A stretch of 64,000 nt of DNA. Origin: Owenia fusiformis (taxonomy: Eukaryota > Annelida > Polychaeta > Sabellida > Oweniidae). The translations under genes and the position numbers were made by a program. Location of the stretch: positions 31,460,867 to 31,524,866 of the forward strand of contig CAIIXF020000008.1 of NCBI GenBank assembly GCA_903813345.2. The letters are read 5' to 3'. The notes beneath the pieces were generated by a model that was not told the origin of the DNA, made no database searches, and was given only the letters and a program-made list of their open reading frames with translations. Of this stretch, positions 26,352 through 37,500 are shown in pieces. Each line of letters begins with the position of its first letter. The first letter of the stretch is position 1.

Positions 26352-27056
26352 AAAGGAGAACGTAGGTTATCGCAAACAATTTCAGAAGGTTATATCTTGA
26401 ATTGTGACTATTTTCTGACAATGAAGACAGATTTATCTTTTAGATCAATTCATTATCTCAAAGAAAAGTATATACAGTAACAATAAAGTCAAACAAACTT
26501 GGAGATATTTAACTAGCAATCAACCCATCAACACACTTTTTCAAAGATGTTGACCCCATTTTCACCAAAAATGCAATCATTTTTTTACAATGTTTAATGC
26601 ATTACTATTCTTTATTTTGACGTATCAAATAGTTCTTGAAAGAAAAACTTAATTGCTTTAAGATAAGTGTTCCCCATGTTATTTCTCCATTGAAAAAGCT
26701 CATGCTATCAATTGGTTTCAGTTCATTTTGGTCATCCAAATTCAGTTCCCTGGAGCAATCAACTTTTCATTTTAGGAAATCGAACATGTCTCAAAGCACA
26801 TTCTAATGCATTCAACAATATAATAAAAGGTTGCATTTTTGAGAAAATTGGCTCAACATTTTTGAAAAAGTATGTTGATTGGTCCATTGCCCCCTCAATA
26901 TCACTTAGGTCTGATTAACTAAATTATCATCATATATACTTTTCTTGAAGTTAATGAATGGATCTAAAAGATACACCCATGTTCATGATCAGAAAATATT
27001 CATCATTCAATTTAAAATCGTTTGAAATTGTTTGCGATAACCTACGTGTTCCCTTT
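26352..27056. mobile_element. 705-bp foldback element, copy 1
   Basis: Tips AAAGGAGAACGTAGG and CCTACGTGTTCCCTTT are followed by inverted similarity (GTTATCGCAAACAATTTC) that continues to the centre. The paralogous site near 54808 is empty and reads ATCAAATTTTGG. A second member is at 40246-40972. Confidence 0.8.
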
Positions 27057-28423
27057 GGTCCTACTCTCTATTGATTTACATGGTGACCTAATTACAATTA
27101 TTTTCCTTATTTTTTATACACAGTCTTTTACATCGGGATGGATACAGCGTGTCCCAGACCTTGGCGATCGCTCCCATGATAACAGTATATATATTTCCGC
27201 TCGTTATGTACCTCAGTAGGTATGCAATATACACAACAATAGCTTTATGAAAATTTTGAAATGCATGTCGACGGTTCCCACAATCAATAACTGTGATAAT
27301 GTTTTTATGTACGACAGGACCCAAAATATAATTTTGCATAATGTGCATTTGAAAAGTTACATAATGTACTACATACAATCATAAAAACTCCCAAGTACTC
27401 CCAAGAACTACATTTTGGTTTACGGTCATTCATGGAGACATTAAGCTTGTAATGTTTTTCACAACGTAAACCGTGAAGGCAAAGCCAGCGAATCAATACA
27501 GTAATGTGTATAGCGCTCATTCAAAACAAGCGCTAATATTAGTCTAAAAGTACTTCAGATACTCGATCAGCTTCATCAATTTCTTGTTTAGAACGGAAGA
27601 TTTACAATTTCACGTTGGTGTCAACAGGTATCATTATACTCATGTATATTGATTACTATCACTGGTGATCCGCTCGATTACGCTGGTCACCGAAGGTTCG
27701 TTTTGGCAACACAATGTCGGAACGTGAAGGTACGATTTTTGTTTTTTCCTATTTCACGCGTTGTAGGCAGAATCCCCACGACGTTTTTCTTACAAACGTA
27801 TATCAGTATCACGTATGTTTTAGAAAATGTACATGTTTGCGAAAAATAGCTCTGAAGACAACATAATCGTCGATTAAATTCCTCACTTAAGTTACATAAA
27901 CGGTTTTGGTTAAAAGTGCAGATCTTAACTGTTTTTTGAAAAACCGTTTATGTAACTTAAGTGAAAAATTAAACGATTCTGTCGTCTTCTGAACTATTTG
28001 TTCGCAAATATGTACATTTTCTTTAACATATGATACTGATACACGGTTTTTTTAAAAATATCGTGGGAATTCTGCCTTCAACATTTTGTTACTAAATCAC
28101 TTATTTTTATTTCTAGTACATCTTGAAATATGAAAGTTAAAGACGAAAACCAGTTGAACTTGATATTGTTGATTATTCGGTTCCGAGTTCCATTGATTTC
28201 ATTGATTTCATTGGGTTTTCACGATACCTTTGTGTGCATTCCTGGAAAATGCATAGCTTCAGTTCTAGAAAAGCTATTACCTTGATTTTGTTTTATTTGA
28301 AAAATAATAGACTGTTCTTGTAGCATGAAGTATAGCATTATAGCACCAGAACATTTTATTAAGAAAGAAAATTAACAATTAATCACAACATGCATGTCAA
28401 AAATTCTAACGTTGCTTTTCCAG
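27057..28423. other. Upstream region of gene B
   Basis: It matches the region before gene C. It contains a LINE edge remnant (27437-27480, AATGTTTTTCACAACG) and a foldback at 27640-28085 whose arms meet at a near-perfect hairpin (27880-27965, ACTTAAGTTACATAAACGG). The proximal promoter was not identified. A CTTTTCCAG acceptor at 28423 suggests an untranslated first exon farther upstream. Confidence 0.55.
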
Positions 28424-28525
28424 GTTTTTGATAATTCATAGCTGAAAGGAGAGATCGTAAGATGGCCTTCTTCCATCCTATAGTGATGTTATTGGTGATA
28501 CTTGGATTGACCACTGCTAAGACAG
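28424..28525 (+). CDS. Gene B signal-peptide exon (coding from 28462)
   Basis: The ATG at 28462 has A at -3 and G at +4. Codons give MAFFHPIVMLLVILGLTT then AKT, a textbook secretion signal, followed by a phase-1 GTGAAT donor. A pyrimidine-rich CTTTTCCAG just upstream suggests 28424-28461 is 5' UTR in a spliced exon. Gene C at 57421 has the same exon with I to M and A to V changes. Confidence 0.8.
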
Positions 28526-31500
28526 GTGAATAAAAGGCTCGAGATATCAATGCTCCAATAATGAAATTACAAGTCATTTCCATTGTAAATGTACTTCAAG
28601 TGGTATATTAAACCATCACATAACCACTGGGTAATAGGCTCAAGAATACAATATAACATATTGCCAGCCTTACTAAAATAGAATTTACATATTTCAATTA
28701 TAGTACTACGGCCAAGGCCATTTGTGTCCAAAACACCTAGATACTATTTGACTTTAGATTCTTGTAGGGGACCCCAAGGCATGAAAAAGAGTTTGTGAAC
28801 CCTTGCAAAGCAGGCTTAAAAGTGGGGAGTCAGCAAATTTTATCATTTTCGAGTCGGAGTTTGACCATATGCTTGAAACTATTTAATATCTCATTTGAGG
28901 ATGTTGCAATTATAATGAAACATTTTTGAATTTCAATAAGGCATGTATATAGCATTTCTGAAAGTTGAGGTCTTATCCAACAAGATTTGGTAGAGATATG
29001 GGATAATTTGTCCCTAAAAGTACATAATTTCTCTTCAAAACTTCTTAATCAGTCGATAGAAAATGTGTATCATTATAGAAAAATGTGTTATTCTAGAAAA
29101 TCATAAAGGCAAAAATGTTTTCTGAAAGAGCTTTGTATTGCAATTATATAAATTGGTTTTATAACCAAGAGTATTTTGATTACATAGGTCATAGTCTATC
29201 ACAGAAAGCAATATGTGTCTGTAGAGAATGTCCGTTGTGATTCCTCTGACAAAGTGTGTTTGAGCGTTAAAATCCGCGGCCTCTAATGAGATCGACTATC
29301 AAAACCTTTTTTCGGGTTGATTGTCGAGTTCTTTGATCGTCTTCGTGATGCGTGTGCTCCCAAGGCAATATGGAGTACACGTACAAGGGTTTAAATAATC
29401 TGCACTGGACTGCAATTTTAACAGATGACAGATAATGGCGAACAAATGATCAAAATTCGATATTTGATAATATATAAAGTGTCAAAAAGTGCGATACAAT
29501 ACTCTCGTTTAAGCAAAAGATTTAACTGATCTATCAAATGGGAAAAAAATCTGCTTTTCGAACATGGAACCTGAAAGGAAGACCTAGAGATCCCAATAAT
29601 CGCGATTGGATACGACACAAGAACGCATCATGATGCCTGAGGCAAGAACTGCTAAAAACTGAAGAAGCTGTATGAGCTTGAGTGCAAAAAATGGACACTG
29701 CTGGAGAAATCAGTATGAAGAGGTTTTGGTACATTGTGAAACGACTCAGAGAAAGAGGTAAAGGAACTTCCGCTATCAGAAACTAAAATGGGGAAATCAG
29801 ACGAGGAAGATTTCTGACAAGAGGGGAAGGAGTATTTTAGCAGACTAATGTCCCCCACAATAAATGATAGCAACGACAACTAACATGAATGTCACGTAAT
29901 TAACAGAGTTGATGATGTTGTAGAAGAAAGCATGACTAATGAAGAAATATTCATTTAGAGAACCCATAAGCCTTTAATGAAATGGAGAAGCTGATAAACA
30001 CTCTGTCGAGGAATAAAGCTACGGGTTGGGATGTAATAAGTACAGACAAATTCAGTATGCAATCAGAATGACAATCATAAAGGAATAACACTTGTTTCAA
30101 CATATTTGAAAATATTAGAGAAGCTCATGGCTAAGTATGAATGTTAAATTATCAGAAGAAATGTCGTGTTTACAAGCTGCAAATACGGGAAAACATCGTG
30201 CCTTCACACTTCTTTTTAATAAAAGAGGCCATTAGCCATGAGTTGGAGATTGGGTAAGACGTAATTGTGACGCCAGTCGACATCCGTAAAGCTTTTGACT
30301 GTGTGTGGCAGGCAGGTCTATTGTACACGATGTTCAATGCTAGAATTAATGAGAACTCTGGAGAATCTTGCGTTCAAGTTATATGGATAATAAATGTGCA
30401 ATTTGATGTAGATTAGATATTACCGGAACCTTTTTTTGTATTTACCCGGGTGTCCACCAAGGTGGTATTGGTCCTGTAAATTATAATAACTTATTGCATT
30501 GTTTTTCAGAGTCTCCCTGCAATGCGGGTATTTCTATTCCCTGGAACGGTGGTTACCAGTGCATTTGTCCGCCTAACAAACAAGGCAAGAATTGCAGTGA
30601 AGGTAAGCAATTTGAAAGAGTAGAAAACCCCAATATTTTCATATTTGAATACTGGTTTTTCCATTCCCTGGAACGGTGGTTACCAGTGCATTTGTCCGCC
30701 CAACAAACAGGGCAAGAACTGTAGCGAAGGTGTGTACTTTATGAAGTAGTGAACCTAACTATTGTTCCAATGGTAATGTATACACACTCCATTGACTTAT
30801 TACACCGACTGGTTTTTCTTATTTTCACACATCTTTGGGTTTCAAAATACTTATGAAATAAATTGAAGAAACCTACTTGCTATTGGGCTGCCAGTTTGAA
30901 TTAAAAACAATGTTCAATTTTTGTCCAGCTTGGGGAGCAGTTTGTATTTTAGTTTTGAGGAATTTTATTCTCTTAATTTCTGAAAAGGCTGTTTTAGAGT
31001 CTCCAAGTATTTTTTGCAGTTTTGAATGTTCGACAAAATTTTTAAACAAATCTTTTAGTGTTTCTATAATAAATACAACTTATCTTCAGATGTTCCTGAT
31101 GCTGGTAATTGTACTTGGCCTGGGAATGGTAAGTCGTGTAAAACATTATAAACCATTATTTGATTGTACAAAATGTGTCTGAAATATCACCTGTATATTA
31201 TCTACATTTGCTTGTGTTTCCTTCTATTTTAAATCAGCAAATCAGACATAACGTATAGCACAATAACGTGAACATATTGCAGCACTACTTAGAGCTTACG
31301 ACTATCATACAATTTTGTTTTAAAAATGATGTTATTTCTGGCTACTCTAAACAGATCTCATGAAATCCCCTGCATCCAAATAGTAGAGAACAACACATTA
31401 TATGATATGATTAAGAATATTTTGATGTCACCGCCAGGGAATGATTATTTCAGAACTGAAATTTAAGCTTTCCTCTGTTTACACGGCGTTTGTAGCTACT

Positions 31501-34500
31501 CCATCGAATTGTGAGGAATTGTAAGTGCGGCTTGTTCTGCGTAAGTTTCACTTATATTAATTCTGTTTGTAGAAAACGCATGTTCCTCAGCACCCTGCCA
31601 TGGGGAGGACGCTGTGTGCATCAACACTTTTGGCGGGAATTATAAATGCTTATGCCCATCCGGGACAAACGGCGATCGTTGTGGTGGAGGTATGGAAAAT
31701 CTGAATTCTTGAAGTGAAATTATGTTTACACTGTATACAGGGCGATACAAAAATGCCACCAACATAGTGTTGCATAACTTTTTTGTCTTCATGATATGCC
31801 ATCCACCTTTTGTAACATTTTAATACTCATGGTTTTGACTAAGGAAGTCCATTCAATTAAACAAAAGGTGATATAGTTGTCATTAATAAAATCTTTAAAA
31901 TAGTCCACTCGCATAGCTCAGGGATAACACGTGTATTTATTAAGCAATTGGTCCCGGATTTGATCCCCGGTTCAGGCAACGCTTAATTTGTTTGCGTAAA
32001 GTACTTCAGGGTGTTTGCCTGAGTGGTCCACGACTCTAACAAAAAGCCATGATCTTTACTTCTATGACTGTGTATGAGTTCAAATAAAAGAACACAGGGG
32101 TCTTTCAAGGAGGGGTTCTTGTGTCTGCCTTCCAGGCTTCATGACAGTAGCAGAATTTGAAAATATCAATTATCGTAAAGGAGAGGGAGTTGTTTGTAGA
32201 ATGAATCGGGGGATTTTTTCATGAATTTTGCTTATGTTTTTCATCCAAAAAAAGCCATATTTTCCTGAATGTGACATCGAGATATTATGGCATTTATGAG
32301 TGGTAAAACATGCAAAAAGCATTTTCATTTAAAATTAGCATATGATTTGAATTGATGCCAAGAAATGTATTAGTTAACTGTATCCGTTTTACATCCATTG
32401 CAGTTGGCTACATTATAAGACAAGGCATTCACATGCAAAATGTCAACACCTGCCATTTGTTACAAACACCAACTGCCAAATGATAAACACCAACCACTGA
32501 ACACCGTCCACAAAAAAGTTTGAGACCATAACAATTTTGTCACTACTTGTGGTGGTGACATAAAAATGATCATGGAAGTTTTTTTTAAAAGTAGGAACTT
32601 CTGAGGTTATTAGAAAATTGGAAGACAAGGAAGGATTCTGGTTTTAAGATATTAGGTTTAAAAATTGCAATGAATCTAAAACAAAACATTCTTTTTCTCA
32701 AATAGCACAGTGTACATTCAAATCACAAATACGATATCATACAATTACAATAATTTATGTCTTATAAATAAGTACTGCCTTTCCATCCATAATTGATGTC
32801 GATGAAGATTGTGTTTCCAGTTTGATTTATGAACAACATTCATGGTTTTATTTATTATGTTCATTATAATGTACAATGTGATTAATAATCAATTCACACA
32901 TAGCTAGGTGTGAATATTAAACTCCAGCCAAATAGAGCCAGCACAATATTTCAACCTTTGTAACCCTTGCAAAAAGATTTTCTTGCAATAAAAATGTGAA
33001 AATAATAATTGATAATTATCACATTATTGTTATTATTTCATCCACTCATGTTATTTGTCCTGGACTTTGCATTTTTGTGCAGCTACACTCAAGACATCCT
33101 TAGTACAATCATTCTACAACTCATTAAGCCATGGCATTAAATCATTTTCATGCAATATGTGATATAAGACAGTTCCAAGGGGGAAAAATCCCATGAAACA
33201 TATTCCAGACAAGACTTGAAATCATATTTTCTCAAAATGGCATTTGCTACCGGAATATCAACAAAATATCTCAATAATTAATGTTTTCGCAAAAACCTAT
33301 GACACAAACAGGGTGAGCCAAAAAAGGTTATCCAAACAAATGTTAATAACTTGATCATACAGCTTGAAACTAAGGTCATATTTAGCACAATTAAACCTTA
33401 ATCAATTTCCCTTTATTCTACCTAGTTCCATTGGTCTATTACAAATGGTCGGGATCTCCTGTCCATTTTACAAAACATTCTCAAAATGCCAGTTTTGTCT
33501 CTGGAGCCAAACTTTAATACATTGGGTGAAATTATTACAACAAGCACAGGACTGGGAGCTGAGAGTAGATCTACACCAAAGACTCACATTTCCCAGCAGT
33601 ATCACGACAACAAACCAAAGACCAGATATGCTTTTATTCTCAGAGGATAAAAGAATTGCTGTCATGATAGAACTGACAGTACCTTGGGAAGATCGAATTG
33701 AGGTAGCACACCAACTCAAAAGCGCAAAGTACCAATATCTGGTTGAGGAGGTAGAGGCCAAAGGGTGGAAAGTTCATTACTATCCCGTTGAAGTAGGTTG
33801 TAGAGGATTTCCATCAACATCTCTCAACCGAATGTTCAAGAATGTAGGACTCCCACCCTCATGGCTCAAGAGAGCGAACAGAGCAGTTGGATCTGCAGCA
33901 GAGGAAGCCTCCCGCTGGCTCTGGCTGAGGAGAAATGACAAATGGGCACAGGGGAGACAACATTAACCAATGACTTATTTGACAATTGCTAATACATTCA
34001 CCGAGGGTTTGTTCACCATCCCTTTACCAACAAGGGCAGAGTAGTGCGTACAGCAGGTAGCGCTTAAAGGTTGACCGCTCTGGCTATAGTGGTGTTCAAA
34101 CCATCGAAGAATGTAAAGGTTGGTACCAACATGACAAACTGACCGAGTGAGTTAAAAGGCAAGCAGGAACATCGTAGCATAGCACTCTCTTGTGTTTAAT
34201 CAAAGAAAGAAGATTCCAACTACAACCTCACAGATATCATGTGTAATGAGTCGGATCTTCCTTCGAATCTCTTGTATGAACTCTCTGATGATTCTAGACT
34301 TGTGAGAATGGATATTTTCTTTTAAATAGCCCCAAAGTTTGAGGGTTCATATTATGTGAGTTTGGTATGTTTCGGTATTTGCAGCATGTTTTGTAGAATT
34401 GTGACCATTTGTAATAGACCAATGTAACCTAGTAGAATGAAAGAACATTGAACAAGGTTTAATTGTGCCACATATGACTTAAACCCATGTTGGATGACTG

Positions 34501-37500
34501 AGTTATTAACATTTGTTTGGGTAACGCTTTATGGGCTCACCCTATATATATGATCAATATCACCATCTAATATTGTGTTAGTTAATTTGTCTTTGGAAAA
34601 TGTGTCATGATTTCAAGTTTTTACATATGAGATATAAAATCTCAAATCTGGTATTACCACACTGTTTACGTACATGAACAGATCATAATTTGTTGCTATA
34701 TTATAGTGTAATGAAAATAGCTTAGGGTACTTGTAAGCCAATCTGATTTTAAGGTAGATATGTATAGTGTAATGAAAAAAGCTTAGGGTACTTGTAAGCC
34801 AATCTGATTTAAGGTAGATATGTCTCGATATTTTCACTAATTTTCATGATTTTAAATACCGATAATCAATGAAAGGGACAATATTTTCACATTTGTAATT
34901 GTATGTGTATGCATGGTCCATGGTGTATGTTACCATAATTCTTTATATCAACTTAAAATGTCAAAAATATTGCCCAATTTATAATTTAATTAATAATTTA
35001 TTCATCACAATCATGTCAACCAAAACTGTACTTGTGTTACATAATATAGGATTATACAGCTTACCATACGTGTGCAATCTATATAGCATCCACACTGACA
35101 TCTTTACAGAATCATATATAATTTTTGAATATAAACTAACTCAACCCAACAAGGCGAGTACTAAAGAATTTACTTACCTGCCATCTAAAAATCTGCTTGG
35201 AACTACCATTGGATTCCTCCAAGAGAATATTCTAGGGATTATGGAATGCATTCAGCTTACATAATTTGAGAAATTATTGTAAAACCTACTTAAAACAGCA
35301 TTTATCGTATTCAAAAGCGTCGAGCATCAATGATTCCCAGCCCTCTGAAGTTTGAAAAATAAAAATACCTGGGTGTTAATCCATGGATTATCTTTGAAAA
35401 CGAGAAATATATTTTTGGATTACAGGGTGTAATCTTAAAGTAAACAAAATGTTTTAAAGTGTATTGATGTTTTTTGGATGAAAAACATAAGCGAAATTCA
35501 TGAAAAAAAACCCGATTCATTCTACAAACAACTACCTATATTTTGCCCAAACATGGGATATACCAAAGAGGTATTGATCACCTGCATTGATTGTAAACAA
35601 AATGCAATGCAAAATAAAAAACAGCAACAATAACTTGTTTTCAAAACCATGTTGCGAAAGCTTGGAGGCATTTTTGTGTAGAATCTAGTGTGCCTGCAGG
35701 AGAATAGAGGACACATCTTATAACTCTCATACAGGTGCATCTAGTTGAGCTAGTAGCTCCGAAACTGAAATAATTTCAATATTCTGAAGTTCAACTCAAC
35801 AATCCATGCAGACAAAAAGGTTATGCAACATTATGTGGGTGGCCTTTTTGTGTCATGCTGCACTAGTTACATTCAAGTTCAAATTACAAGCGTTGGAATT
35901 GAATAATGTTGAAGGATTTCAGATATTTTAATGTGTTGTGAAAAGAGTTTAATTTCTATATCAATGAAAATCTATTAACAGAGCCTGATCATATATTCAT
36001 TTTTCAAATAAACCGAGGGCTGACCAAAAACAGTATTGAAATTGGCGATGAGTGACTAAAATGTTTTCGTTTATGCAAGAGGAGACTTCAAACTTCCTTA
36101 TTGATTTTGTTATTTCATCACTAGGAACGTACTGCTTTCCATGTGCAAGTAAAAGATGGAGGAATGTCACATGTCCTGTGTTCGACGACAAGCCATTCTT
36201 GACATCGATGTCTTTGCAAGACGTAACACTCAAGACCCAGATATCAAGGTAGGGGCACTTTTATCTTGTTTCTTTATTTTCATATCTTTAAATTACAATA
36301 GTAATGGAGATAACAGAAAGTCATAAAAAGTTTAGTTTTCTGATTTTCGTTTTCATGATTACATCACACCTCCATGGCCACCCCGTTTAATATTTTCTTA
36401 CTTCTTGTAAAATGTGATATCCTTTCGTAAACGCAGCATGAGAGTTATAAAACACGATTTTTCGTTGCTCAACTTATTCCAGACTCCCGTTACCAACAAC
36501 CATAAGTAATAACCTTATAATTTTGAGACAATATCTCAATAGTAATTTCATCTCACAATAGGATGAATCTCTTGATATCAGAGCATATTAATTTACCCTT
36601 AAGATAACCTGTATGTTACAGTAAAATACAAATTGAGCTTAAAGTTTAAAACTATATCTGCACAAACTAATACCATAGGTTTATTTTTTGGACAACCTGT
36701 ATATTTCAGGACACGATGTACGATGAACGACAACTGGAGCTTCGATTATAGAACAGGGACCATGTGGGCAGCCAAAGGTTGTAGGGGCGAGTTTTGTGTG
36801 CATTTCAAAGAAGCTGAACCAAGTACAATAACTGCATCAGACACAACAACTGGACCAGGTACAACAACTGGACCAAGTACAACAACTGGACAAGGTACAA
36901 CAACTGGACCAAGTACAACAACTGGACCAGGTACAACTACTGGACAAAGTACAACAACTGGACCAAGTACAACAACTGGACAAGGTACAACAAGTGGACC
37001 AAGTACAACAACTGGACAAGGTACAACAAGTGGACCAAGTACAACAACTGGACAAGGTACAACAAGTGGACCAACTACAACAACTGGACAAGGTACAACA
37101 ACTGGACCAGGTACAACAACTGGACAAGGTACAACAACTGGACAAGGTACAACAACTGGACCAAGTACAACAACTGGACAAGGTACAACAACTGGACCAG
37201 GTACAACAACTGGACAAGGTACAACAACTGGATCAAGTACAACAACTGGACAAGGTACAACAACTGGACCAAGTACAACAACTGGACAAGGTACAACAAC
37301 TGGACCAGGTACAACAACTGGACAAGGTACAACAACTGGACCAAGTACAACAACTGGAAAAGGTACAACAACTGGATCAGGTACAACAACTGGACAAGGT
37401 ACAACAACTGGACCAAGTACAACAACTGGACAAGGTACAACAACTGGACAAGGTACAACAACTGGACCAGGTACAACAAATGGACAAGGTACAACAACTG

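Larger units (their letters stand above)
32175..35545. mobile_element. Possible 3.4-kb insertion with inverted ends, splitting a SINE
   Basis: GTTGTTTGTAGAATGAATCG onward (32186-32255) recurs inverted at 35465-35535. SINE sequence lies on both outer sides. The interior holds the nuclease-bearing element 33310-34543 and otherwise unrecognised DNA. No target duplication was found, so the boundaries are approximate. Confidence 0.4.

Noticed and set aside
29418-29879. Minus-strand frames rich in Ser/Phe, repeated near 59424 and 61813
   Set aside because: They run antisense to the degraded plus-strand LINE and only persist because of its composition.
30877-31182. 101-residue plus-strand open frame
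   Set aside because: It overlaps the real 13-codon linker exon by chance; the flanking parts are intronic, with low-complexity codons and no domain.
31903-31980. A functional tRNA gene
   Set aside because: A and B boxes are present, but the cloverleaf is poor and the sequence continues into a SINE body shared with other copies.
34899-35264. 121-residue open frame
   Set aside because: AT-rich hydrophobic translation, no recognisable domain, located inside gene B intron 4, no paralogue support visible in the window.
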